From Actinomycetales bacterium JB111 (GTDB taxonomy: Bacteria > Actinomycetota > Actinomycetes > Actinomycetales > Actinomycetaceae), in assembly GCA_900163555.1 (NCBI GenBank), contig FUHX01000024.1, positions 1 through 64,000 of the forward strand: a DNA stretch of 64,000 nt, in the 5' to 3' direction. The position numbers and the translations under genes were made by a program. Of this stretch, positions 17,139 to 24,505 are shown in pieces (positions within the stretch are counted from its first letter, which is position 1; every line of letters begins with the position of its first letter). Below the pieces are notes generated by a model, which worked only from the letters and a program-made list of their open reading frames with translations, made no database searches and was not told the DNA's origin.

Positions 17139-19068
17139 CGCGGTGGACGCCGAGGGTGTCCGTGCCGTTGTCGTCCCAGTCGCCCACCACGGTCGTGTCG
17201 CCCGCGCGGCCGTAGGTGAGCACCGTGTCCGCCGGGCCGCCCGCGAGGGCGTTCGCGATGAAGTAGGTCGCCCCGCGGCGGACGGCGAGGGTGTCGCGGC
17301 CGTCGCCGTCCCAGTCGCCGACGAAGACCTCGTCGCCGGGCCGGCCGTAGTCGAGCACGGTGTCCGCGGGCCCGCCCGTGAGGGTGTTCGCGAGGAAGAA
17401 CGTGTTCCCGCGGCGCACCGCGAGGGTGTCGCGGCCGTCGCCGTCCCAGTCGCCGACGAAGACCTCGTCGCCGGGCCGGCCGTAGCTGAGAACGGTGTCC
17501 GCCGGCCCGCCCGTGAGGGAGTTCGCGAGGAAGAACGTGTTGCCGCGGCGCACCGCGAAGGTGTCCGTGCCGTTGCCGTCCCAGTCGCCGACGAACAGCT
17601 CGTCGCCCGGCCGGCCGTACGCGAGGGTGGTCGTGGCCGATCCCGTGTGGTCCTGGGCGAGGGTGAGGGCGTTGCCGTCCCGCACGCCGACCGTGTCGAT
17701 GCCGTCGCCGTCGAAGTCGCCGGCCAGCGGCTCGGAGGTGGCCCGCCCGAGCCGCACCTCGTGGTTCGCCCACGCGCTGAAGGTGTCGTTGAGGTAGAAG
17801 GTCGACGGGTAGGTGTCGGACTCCGGAGCCCACCAGCTGGAGCGCATGCCGAGGCGCCGCGCGAGCTCCGTGGTGAGCTCGACGAAGCCGCTGCTGCACT
17901 CGAGACGCAGGCCCGTGATGCGGCCCCCGAGGGCCCCGCGGCCGTCGCGGGACGTGACCTGGATGCTGCGCACGCGGTCCCCGGCGCCGCAGCGGGTATC
18001 CAGCGAGGAGGCCGTCAGCGTGGCGTGCCACGTGCTCACGGTGTCCCCGGCGGCCGACCCCGAGTACGGGTCCGCCTGGGCCACGAGGTAGGGGCGGGAG
18101 CCGGCCACCGAGTAGCCGCCGTTGGAGGAGGAGAACTGGGTGAACGCGACCTGCCAGGTGCCGCCCACCGGGTACTGCAGCACCATCGTCGACGTGGCGG
18201 CGATGGCCGCGTCGGTCCGCGGGTGCTCGTTCGAGGTGACCGCGCCCGAGGCGGTGACGGTGGCGCGGCCGGAGTAGACCTGGCAGGAGGTCGTGTCGCA
18301 CAGGTCGAAGGCCGCGCCCGGCGTCGCCACGAACCGCGCGTAGGACCGCGCCGCGACGGCCTGGGCCTGCAGCGCCGCCGGCTCCCAGTACGCGGGCGAC
18401 TCCCGCGGCACGACCGCGCGCAGGTAGTCCTCCTGCGGCACGTGGTTGACGACGAGGACGTCTCCCCCCGAGTGGCTGACCTCGATCTGCCCGCGGTACC
18501 AGACGCCGTCGCCGGTCCGCGTCCGCCCGACGACGACGCCGTCGCCCGTGGAGACCATCGGCGCCGCGGTCGTGGTCGTCTCCCAGCCGACGGTCCCGCC
18601 CGCGACCGCCCGGTGTTGCAGGCGGTAGCCGGACGCCTCGCGGATGACCGTCAGCCGCCCGCCCGCCGGCACGGGGAGCGCGGCGCCGTTCGCCGTGACC
18701 CGCAGGGTCTGCCCGGACGGCGCCCACAGCGTCGTCTCCCACAGGTTCGACATGGCCGTGATCTGGATCCGGAGCGTCGGGTTGCCGGCCGAGGCCTGCC
18801 GCGTGCCCGGGTAGTAGAAGGAGAGGATCTGCGCCGAGGTCAGCCCCTGGGTGGCGGCGCCCTGGGCGCCCCACTGGGACATCCCGATGCCGTGGCCGTA
18901 GCCGTGGCCCTCGATCTCCCACACGCCGTCCGCCGGCCGCGGGTAGACCTCGACCGCCGACGTCGTCGCGTCGTCGTCAGGGGTGGCGAACGCGCCGGAC
19001 GCGGGCGTGAGCCCGAGGGCGGCGGCGAGCAGGAGAGCGGCCGGGACGCGGCGGCGGGGAGCGGTCAT
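17128..19068 (-). CDS. Secreted SpoIID/LytB-domain protein with FG-GAP-like repeats
   Basis: 646 residues. Signal peptide 1-28 (basic RRR, hydrophobic core, cleavage near AFA). The SpoIID/LytB domain (about 45-380) contains IEGHGYGHGIGMSQWGAQG and NHVPQEDYLRAVVPRESPAYWEPAALQAQAVAARSYA split across the core; the family includes peptidoglycan-processing and amidase-enhancing proteins. The C-terminus carries five FG-GAP/VCBS-like blade repeats with FVGDWDGDGRDT calcium-loop motifs. At DNA level at least three copies recur with an exact 135-base period (gcgagggtg at 17285, 17420; gcgaaggtg at 17555). This is not a sign of sporulation. Acts outside the cell, probably on or near the wall polymer made by this region. 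Confidence 0.85.
   Translation of the reverse strand: MTAPRRRVPAALLLAAALGLTPASGAFATPDDDATTSAVEVYPRPADGVWEIEGHGYGHGIGMSQWGAQGAATQGLTSAQILSFYYPGTRQASAGNPTLRIQITAMSNLWETTLWAPSGQTLRVTANGAALPVPAGGRLTVIREASGYRLQHRAVAGGTVGWETTTTAAPMVSTGDGVVVGRTRTGDGVWYRGQIEVSHSGGDVLVVNHVPQEDYLRAVVPRESPAYWEPAALQAQAVAARSYARFVATPGAAFDLCDTTSCQVYSGRATVTASGAVTSNEHPRTDAAIAATSTMVLQYPVGGTWQVAFTQFSSSNGGYSVAGSRPYLVAQADPYSGSAAGDTVSTWHATLTASSLDTRCGAGDRVRSIQVTSRDGRGALGGRITGLRLECSSGFVELTTELARRLGMRSSWWAPESDTYPSTFYLNDTFSAWANHEVRLGRATSEPLAGDFDGDGIDTVGVRDGNALTLAQDHTGSATTTLAYGRPGDELFVGDWDGNGTDTFAVRRGNTFFLANSLTGGPADTVLSYGRPGDEVFVGDWDGDGRDTLAVRRGNTFFLANTLTGGPADTVLDYGRPGDEVFVGDWDGDGRDTLAVRRGATYFIANALAGGPADTVLTYGRAGDTTVVGDWDDNGTDTLGVHRVIG
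17285..17690. repeat. In-gene tandem repeat, 135-base period
   Basis: Three consecutive units of 135 bases (45 codons) starting near 17285, 17420 and 17555 are nearly identical, with more diverged flanking units. They encode the FG-GAP-like blades of the SpoIID protein. Near-identity at DNA level, including third codon positions, implies recent duplication or gene conversion. Copy number may differ between strains. Confidence 0.75.
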
Positions 19069-19078
19069 GGAGGTTCCT

Positions 19079-20017
19079 TCAGCTGGCGGCGGGACCGGTA
19101 CGGCGCAGGAGGCCGTCGGCCACCCCCCGCATCATCCTCCGTGCGCGCTCGATCCTGCCAGGGACGGCGACGATGTTGAACGCCGCGTACTTCGCGAGCC
19201 AGACGGCGTAGCCCACCCGCCAGGCCGGCGGCAGCAGGCCGGAGCGCAGGAGCAGGATCGTGTTGCGCGCGAGGTAGTACGTGCGGACGGGCGAGTGGAC
19301 GTGGACCTCCTGGGCGCGGCCGGGGATCTTCACGAGCCGGTCGCCGAGGCTGTGGTCGAGCCGCGCGGCGGTCACCGCGAGCAGCCGGTAGCCGCCGCGG
19401 CGGGCGCGCAGGCCCCACTCGAGGTCGATGTGGTCGATGAACCAGTCCGCGTTCATCGGTCCGACGTCGCGCAGCACGTCCGCGGGGACGAGGCATCCGG
19501 ACGCGATGAGGAAGGCGGCCTCGACGAGGCCGTCGGCGTCCACGTCGCCCTGGCCCGCGCGGCGCGGGCCCCACCGGCGGGCCACGTAGACGAGGTCCTC
19601 GCTGCCGGAGCGCACGTCGCCCGCGAGCGGCCCGACGGCGCCCACCGGGCCGCGGCCCTGGCGCTCGCCGCGGTCGATGCCCGCCAGCAGCTCGTCGACC
19701 ATGGCCGCCTCGGGCACGGAGTCCTGGTCCGAGAGCAGGACGTGCGTGGCGCCGTCGTTGAGGGCGAGCTCGATGCCGACGTTCTGCGCCCGGGCGATGC
19801 CGGCGTTGTGGCCGAGGGCGTGCAGGCGGGCGCCGTGGCGACCGGCGAGCGCGGCAAGGCCCGGGGCGCCCGGGCCGTTGTCGATCACCCAGGTCGTGGC
19901 GACCTGGCCGGTGAGGGCGGTAAGGAGGGCGCCGAGCGCGTCGAGGTCGGGGGAGTAGGTGACGACGACGGCGTGCACCGCCGGGCCCGTCGGGGACGGG
20001 TCCGGGGAGGACGTCAT
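19079..20017 (-). CDS. GT2 rhamnosyltransferase-like glycosyltransferase
   Basis: 312 residues, GT-A fold: VHAVVVTYSPDLDALGALL at the N-terminus, NAGIARAQNVGI, the LLSDQDSVPE donor motif usual in rhamnosyltransferases, and WFIDHIDLEWGLRARRGGYRL toward the acceptor site. The ATG overlaps the rmlC stop (ATGA), so the enzyme is co-translated with dTDP-rhamnose synthesis, supporting rhamnose as the sugar transferred. M. tuberculosis WbbL also lies next to rmlD, so a linker-type or polysaccharide rhamnosyl transfer is reasonable. The C-terminal 60 residues are basic and amphipathic and may touch the membrane. Confidence 0.85.
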   Translation of the reverse strand: MTSSPDPSPTGPAVHAVVVTYSPDLDALGALLTALTGQVATTWVIDNGPGAPGLAALAGRHGARLHALGHNAGIARAQNVGIELALNDGATHVLLSDQDSVPEAAMVDELLAGIDRGERQGRGPVGAVGPLAGDVRSGSEDLVYVARRWGPRRAGQGDVDADGLVEAAFLIASGCLVPADVLRDVGPMNADWFIDHIDLEWGLRARRGGYRLLAVTAARLDHSLGDRLVKIPGRAQEVHVHSPVRTYYLARNTILLLRSGLLPPAWRVGYAVWLAKYAAFNIVAVPGRIERARRMMRGVADGLLRRTGPAAS

Positions 20018-20634
20018 CGGGTGGAGAGGGAGGCCGTGAAGGCGGCCACCTCGTCCGCCGTCGGGAGCAGGCCCTGCGCGGCGGCCTCCGCCAGGCTCGG
20101 CGCGGCGGTGTCCTTGTCCGAGAGCAGGGGCGTCAGCGGGTTCCCGGCGCGGTCCGTGGTGGGCCACTCGATGCCGACCTCGGGGTCGAGCGGGTGGACG
20201 CCGTGCTCGCGGCCCGGGGCGTACGGCGCCGAGCAGAGATAGACGACCGTCGAGTCGTCCTCGAGCGAGCAGAAGGCGTGGCCCAGTCCCTCGGAGAGGT
20301 AGATCGCGCGGCGGTCGACGTCGTCGAGCAGCACGGAGTCCCACTGCCCGAACGTGGGGGAGCCGACGCGGATGTCGACCACGACGTCGAGCACGGCGCC
20401 GCGCGGGCACATGACGTACTTCGCCTGCGACGGCGGCAGCTGCGCGAAGTGGATGCCGCGCAGCACGCCGGCCGCGGACACCGACGAGTTGGCCTGACGC
20501 AGGTCGAGCGGGTGACCGACCGCCTCCTCGAACGCCGTGGCCTTGTAGGCCTCGAGGAAGGTCCCGCGCGCATCGCCGAACTGCTTCGGGGTGATCTCCC
20601 ATGCGCCGGCGATGCTCAGCTCGCGAAACTCCAT
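20014..20634 (-). CDS. rmlC: dTDP-4-dehydrorhamnose 3,5-epimerase
   Basis: 206 residues, full length. Catalyses the third step to dTDP-L-rhamnose. The cupin core is clear: VLRGIHFAQLPPSQAKYV with catalytic His62, then VVVDIRVGSPTFGQW and YLSEGLGHAFCSLEDDSTVVYL. ATG at 20634 is preceded by GAGAGGGA; a longer frame exists upstream but lacks family similarity. First gene of a two-gene unit with the rhamnosyltransferase. The 148-base gap to the divergent rmlD is the shared control region. Confidence 0.93.
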   Translation of the reverse strand: MEFRELSIAGAWEITPKQFGDARGTFLEAYKATAFEEAVGHPLDLRQANSSVSAAGVLRGIHFAQLPPSQAKYVMCPRGAVLDVVVDIRVGSPTFGQWDSVLLDDVDRRAIYLSEGLGHAFCSLEDDSTVVYLCSAPYAPGREHGVHPLDPEVGIEWPTTDRAGNPLTPLLSDKDTAAPSLAEAAAQGLLPTADEVAAFTASLSTR

Positions 20635-20693
20635 CAGTGGATCCCTCTCGTGGTGGTCGGCCAGCCGCCGCGGCGCTCGCCGCGGCGGTGGCC

Positions 20694-20709
20694 AGCCTAT
20701 CGATACGCT
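20694..20709. promoter_or_regulatory. Candidate back-to-back -10 elements between rmlC and rmlD
   Basis: A TATCGATA palindrome (20698-20705) is flanked by TAGGCT read on the minus strand (20694-20699) and TACGCT read on the plus strand (20704-20709), both TANNNT hexamers. They would give leaders of about 50 and 65 bases for rmlC and rmlD. No good -35 was found, so this is tentative. Confidence 0.3.
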
Positions 20710-20782
20710 GACCGCGGCCGGGCCCGCCGAGTCGGGGCCGGCCGGGTGATCGACGAACAGGCAATCGACGAAGGAGGCGCGC

Positions 20783-21631
20783 GTGCGCTGGATCGTGACG
20801 GGTGCGGCGGGAATGCTGGGCCGGGACCTCACCGACGTGCTGGACCGCGCGGGGCACGACGTGCGTCCCCTCGGCCGGTCGGACCTCGACATCACCGACC
20901 CGGCCGCCGTCGCCCGGGCGATCACGGACGTCGACGTCGTGGTCAACTGCGCGGCCTACACGGCCGTCGACGCCGCGGAGGACGACGAGCAGGCCGCGTT
21001 CCGGCTGAACGCGGTCGGCCCGCAGCTGCTGGCCCGCGCCGCGGCCGCGACCGGCGCGCGGACCGTCCAGGTCTCCACCGACTACGTGTTCGACGGCGGG
21101 GCGAGCGACCCGTACGCGGCGGACGTCCCGGTCGACCCCGCGAGCGCGTACGGCCGCACGAAGGCGGCCGGCGAGTGGGCCGTGCGCGCCGAGGACCCCC
21201 GCGCGCTCGTCGTGCGCACCGCCTGGCTCTACGGGGCCGGCGGGCCGTGCTTCCCGAGGACCATGGCGCGGCTGGCCGCCGAGCGGGACTCGCTCGCGGT
21301 CGTCACCGACCAGGTCGGGCAGCCGACGTGGACGCGCGACCTCGCCGAGCTGATCGTCCGCCTCGTCGAGGCCGACGCGGCGCCCGGGACGTATCACGGC
21401 ACGAGCTCCGGGCAGGTCAGCTGGCACGGCTTCACCCGACTCATCGTCGAGTCGGTCGGCAAGGACCCGGCGATGGTGGGGGAGACGACGGCGGCGGCCT
21501 TCCAGGCCAGGGCGCCCCGCCCCGCGTTCTCCGTGCTCGACCACGGGACGGTCGAGGCGGCCGGCGTGGAGCCGATCGGCGACTGGGCCGAGCGGTGGCG
21601 TGCCGCCGCCGCTGAGGTGCTCGGCGGGTAG
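20783..21631 (+). CDS. rmlD: dTDP-4-dehydrorhamnose reductase
   Basis: 282 residues. NADPH-dependent last step to dTDP-L-rhamnose. Short-chain dehydrogenase features: GAAGMLG nucleotide loop at residues 7-13, VVNCAAYTAVD, STDYVFDG, the catalytic YGRTK and VRTAWLYG. GTG at 20783 has a near-perfect AAGGAGG ribosome binding site six bases upstream. Divergent from rmlC. RmlB is not in the window, and rmlA lies 0.8 kb downstream on the other strand behind an unrelated membrane protein. Confidence 0.93.
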   Translation: MRWIVTGAAGMLGRDLTDVLDRAGHDVRPLGRSDLDITDPAAVARAITDVDVVVNCAAYTAVDAAEDDEQAAFRLNAVGPQLLARAAAATGARTVQVSTDYVFDGGASDPYAADVPVDPASAYGRTKAAGEWAVRAEDPRALVVRTAWLYGAGGPCFPRTMARLAAERDSLAVVTDQVGQPTWTRDLAELIVRLVEADAAPGTYHGTSSGQVSWHGFTRLIVESVGKDPAMVGETTAAAFQARAPRPAFSVLDHGTVEAAGVEPIGDWAERWRAAAAEVLGG

Positions 21632-21655
21632 GTACCGGCCGGCGGGCGGGGACCC

Positions 21656-22375
21656 TCAGCGCAGCGCGAGGCTCAGCTCGTCCGGGTGCTTCTTGCGCGC
21701 GCGGACGGCGAGCGCGCCGAGCGGGGCGCAGCACACCACGCCGATGCCGACCAGCTCGAGGAGCTCCTCGAGGTGGATGAGCTCCGGCAGCGCCGCGTTG
21801 TGGGCGTCGGGGTGGTTCGCGGCGAGGTAGCCGGTCAGCCCCTCGACCCCGATCGCCCCGGCGAAGAACACGAGGATCCCGGCGAGGAGCAGCCGCCGGG
21901 TGGTGCGGGCGAACCGGCGGGCGCACCACCACACGCCCGCGACGATCGCGAGCGCGATCGGGATGCCGAGCATCAGCCACGCGTACCCGAGCGTGGACTC
22001 CACGGCCGTCAGGTCGACGTACTCGGGCAGCCGCTCGTGCACGCCCGCGACCTCGTCGATCGCGAGCACGGCGAACCCCGTGCCGAGGACGAGCCAGGAG
22101 ATCGCGACCGTCCGGTCGCGGCGCCACGCGAGAGAGCCGCACACGGCGGACAGCACCCCGGCGACGCTCATGAGCATCGCCGACCACGCGGTGGCGACGG
22201 ACTGCTCCTTCGCGACGTCGAACAGCAGGTGGAGCTGCGCCGTCAGCGGCCGCTGGCCGATCGGGCTCACGTGGAGATAGCTCAGCGCCGCGATGAGGGC
22301 GGAGACGCCCGTGACCACGACCAGCGCCCTGCGCCAGTCGACCGGCCGCTCCCGCGGCACCTCCCGCTCGTCCAT
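21656..22375 (-). CDS. Conserved multi-pass membrane protein, function unknown
   Basis: 239 residues with about six helices. Charged residues sit inside or beside helices: FAVLAIDEVAGVHERL (DE..H pattern) and LIHLEELLELVG (H.EE.E pattern). Similar acid/histidine pairs occur in membrane hydrolase-like families such as CREST, but I cannot assign it. No clear ribosome binding site before ATG 22375. It sits between rmlD (convergent) and rmlA (upstream, same strand), so it may share the rmlA transcript (69-base gap). Confidence 0.6.
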   Translation of the reverse strand: MDEREVPRERPVDWRRALVVVTGVSALIAALSYLHVSPIGQRPLTAQLHLLFDVAKEQSVATAWSAMLMSVAGVLSAVCGSLAWRRDRTVAISWLVLGTGFAVLAIDEVAGVHERLPEYVDLTAVESTLGYAWLMLGIPIALAIVAGVWWCARRFARTTRRLLLAGILVFFAGAIGVEGLTGYLAANHPDAHNAALPELIHLEELLELVGIGVVCCAPLGALAVRARKKHPDELSLALR

Positions 22376-22444
22376 GACGCGCAGCGAACCACGCGGCCAT
22401 GAGAGCCAGATGAGAGGCCCGGGGCGCGGCTACCCGGCGTGCGA

Positions 22445-23311
22445 CTACCCCTGGGCGAGGATGCCGAGGAGGTACTCGCCGTACCCGGACTTGCGCAGGG
22501 GCTCCGCGCGCTCGGCCAGCTCGTCGTCGGTGAGGAAGCCCATGCGCCAGGCGACCTCCTCCGGGCAGCCGATCTTCAGCCCCTGCCGCGCCTCGACCGT
22601 GCGGACGAACGCGGTCGCGTCGGCGAGGGAGTCGAACGTGCCGGTGTCGAGCCAGGCGGTGCCGCGGGGGAGGACCTCGACGCTCAGGCGACCGGCCTCG
22701 AGGTAGGTGCGGTTGACGTCGGTGATCTCGTACTCGCCGCGCGCGGACGGCTTGAGGTTCCGCGCGATCTCGACGACGTCGTTGTCGTAGAAGTACAGGC
22801 CCGGCACGGCGTACGGGCTGCGCGGCCTCGCCGGCTTCTCCTCGATGGACAGGGCACGGAAGTCGTCGTCGAACTCGACGACGCCGTAGGCGGTCGGGTC
22901 GGCCACGTGGTACGCGAAGACGGCGCCGCCGTCGACGGACGTGTTGCGGCGCAGCCGTGTGCCCATGCCGGGGCCGTAGAAGATGTTGTCGCCGAGCACG
23001 AGCGCGGCGTGGTCGGTGCCCACGTGGTCCGCGCCGAGCACGAACGCCTGGGCGAGCCCGTTCGGGACCTCCTGGACCACGTAGGAGAGGTTGACGCCGA
23101 ACTGCGAGCCGTCGCCGAGCAGCCGCTGGAACTGCGCCTGGTCGTGCGGGGTGGTGATGAGCAGGATGTCCCGGATGCCCGACAGCATGAGCGTGGACAG
23201 CGGGTAGTAGATCATCGGCTTGTCGTAGACCGGCACGAGCTGCTTGCTCACGCCCATGGTGATCGGGTGCAGTCGTGTGCCGGCGCCGCCGGCGAGGATG
23301 ATTCCGCGCAT
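22445..23311 (-). CDS. rmlA: Glucose-1-phosphate thymidylyltransferase
   Basis: 288 residues, full length. Makes dTDP-glucose from glucose-1-phosphate and dTTP, the entry step to dTDP-rhamnose. Signature [16 protein letters not shown] at the start, [37 protein letters not shown] and [11 protein letters not shown]. The ATG is preceded by CACACT ending six bases upstream, a weak leaderless-type -10 (only the A and last T match). Supplies the rhamnose donor used by the transferase at 19079. Confidence 0.94.
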   Translation of the reverse strand: MRGIILAGGAGTRLHPITMGVSKQLVPVYDKPMIYYPLSTLMLSGIRDILLITTPHDQAQFQRLLGDGSQFGVNLSYVVQEVPNGLAQAFVLGADHVGTDHAALVLGDNIFYGPGMGTRLRRNTSVDGGAVFAYHVADPTAYGVVEFDDDFRALSIEEKPARPRSPYAVPGLYFYDNDVVEIARNLKPSARGEYEITDVNRTYLEAGRLSVEVLPRGTAWLDTGTFDSLADATAFVRTVEARQGLKIGCPEEVAWRMGFLTDDELAERAEPLRKSGYGEYLLGILAQG

Positions 23312-23338
23312 TGGCCCAGTGTGCCGAACCGGACGCCC

Positions 23339-24061
23339 CTAGACCAGCCGCGCCCGTTCGACGTCGACCAGGCGCCCGGTCTCCGCGTCGTCGACGTCGA
23401 TGAGCAGCACGGCCGACCCTCCGGCCAGCCAGGCCGCCAACGCGACCCGGATCGCGTCCTCGCCCGAGCGGGCCGCGGCCGCGATCCGCTCCCCGCTCGC
23501 GATGCCCTGGCCGACCCCGGCTCCCGCCCGGGCGGGAACAAGGAGTGGCTCGTCGTCGGCCGGGCTCGGCGGCTCGATCATCGAGTCCGGCTGGGCAAGC
23601 ACGTCCGCGGACGCGTCGATCGCGCCCCGCGGCAGCTCGCCCGGCCACCGCATGGCGAGCGCGCCGAGGCCGAGCGCGAGCACGTCGCCGCCCCACGGCC
23701 CGATCGTCTCGGGCCGGTCGCTGACCGTGGCCACCACGTCCGTCACCCAGTCCGATGCAGGGGCCCGGCCCGGGCGCTCGGCGCCGGGTGAGGAGCCCGC
23801 CGGTTCGAGGTCGGGGTGGATCCCTGCGAGGATGGCGCCGAGCGCCCACACCGGCGCGCGCCACGTGGCGGGCAGGTCGATCGCGAGGCGGTCGCCGGGC
23901 TCGGCCCCGACGTTGTCCCGCAGGAATCCTGCGATCTTGTGGGACCACTGGCGGGCGACCTTGCCGGAGATCTCGAGGCGTCCCTCGGGTGAGTACGAGG
24001 TGATCGCGGGGAGGGCGCCGAGGGTGGCGAGGTGGGTGTCGATCAGCAGGGCATCGTGCAC
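23339..24061 (-). CDS. TIGR03089 family protein
   Basis: 240 residues resembling a truncated acyl-adenylating (AMP-binding) enzyme: ITSYSPEGRLEISGKVARQW and GAEPGDRLAIDLPATWRAPVWALGAILAG match the N-terminal part of that superfamily, but the ATP-binding TSG-type loop and the C-terminal lid are absent. The family is conserved in actinobacteria near rhamnose and wall genes (a homologue lies near Rv3266c-Rv3268 in M. tuberculosis). The start is a GTG, with TAGCCT six bases before it. Catalytic activity as an adenylate enzyme is unlikely; role unknown. Confidence 0.75.
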   Translation of the reverse strand: MHDALLIDTHLATLGALPAITSYSPEGRLEISGKVARQWSHKIAGFLRDNVGAEPGDRLAIDLPATWRAPVWALGAILAGIHPDLEPAGSSPGAERPGRAPASDWVTDVVATVSDRPETIGPWGGDVLALGLGALAMRWPGELPRGAIDASADVLAQPDSMIEPPSPADDEPLLVPARAGAGVGQGIASGERIAAAARSGEDAIRVALAAWLAGGSAVLLIDVDDAETGRLVDVERARLV

Positions 24062-24067
24062 TCCTGA

Positions 24068-24073
24068 AGGCTA
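24068..24073 (-). promoter_or_regulatory. -10 element, leaderless start at 24061
   Basis: TAGCCT ends six bases before the GTG start of the TIGR03089 gene. The spacing fits a transcript beginning at the start codon. Confidence 0.5.
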
Positions 24074-24123
24074 CGCCCCGGGGCGACACGCCGTGCGACA
24101 TGCCGTGAAATTGGTCGCCGGCC

Positions 24124-24153
24124 TTGACGTGGACCGGATGACACCCGTGTAAT
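24124..24153 (+). promoter_or_regulatory. Candidate promoter of whiB
   Basis: TTGACG (24124-24129) and TGTAAT (24148-24153) are 18 bases apart and lie in the only AT-rich patch of this intergenic region. The start of transcription would be near 24160, leaving a leader of about 30 bases that contains the GAGGAG ribosome binding site of whiB. Confidence 0.45.
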
Positions 24154-24190
24154 TCATGCCAACGGCGGCGACTGAGGAGCAGGACGAATC

Positions 24191-24502
24191 ATGTGGAACA
24201 TCCTGGGTGACGGCCCACTGACAAGCTCGTGGGACGAGACGGACCTCTCCGAGCTGGAGCACCTGGACCACGGCGGGGAGGGACCCCTGTCCTGGCAGGA
24301 CCGTGCCCTGTGCGCGCAGACGGACCCGGAGGCGTTCTTCCCCGAGAAGGGCGGCTCCACCCGCGAGGCCAAGCGCGTGTGCTCGTCCTGCGACGTGCGC
24401 TCCGAGTGCCTCGAGTACGCACTCGCGAACGACGAGCGGTTCGGCATCTGGGGCGGGCTCTCGGAACGCGAGCGGCGCCGCGTCAAGCGGCTCGCCGGCT
24501 GA
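24191..24502 (+). CDS. WhiB-family iron-sulfur transcription factor (WhiB2/WhmD-like)
   Basis: 103 residues. Binds a [4Fe-4S] cluster through Cys41, Cys64, Cys67 and Cys73 (ALC..CSSCDVRSEC), followed by the G[VI]WGG turn (GIWGGLSERERRRVKR) and a basic DNA-contacting tail. WhiB2/WhmD controls septation genes in mycobacteria, and M. tuberculosis WhiB2 has the same DUF3499/metallopeptidase neighbours, so orthology is likely. A Glu/Asp-rich 30-residue N-terminus is usual for this subgroup. GAGGAG lies upstream of the ATG. The next gene begins within four bases, suggesting one transcript. Confidence 0.9.
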   Translation: MWNILGDGPLTSSWDETDLSELEHLDHGGEGPLSWQDRALCAQTDPEAFFPEKGGSTREAKRVCSSCDVRSECLEYALANDERFGIWGGLSERERRRVKRLAG

Positions 24503-24505
24503 TTG

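Noticed and set aside
17285-17690. CRISPR-like array
   Set aside because: Units are contiguous 135-base coding repeats without unique spacers and in frame with FG-GAP blades.
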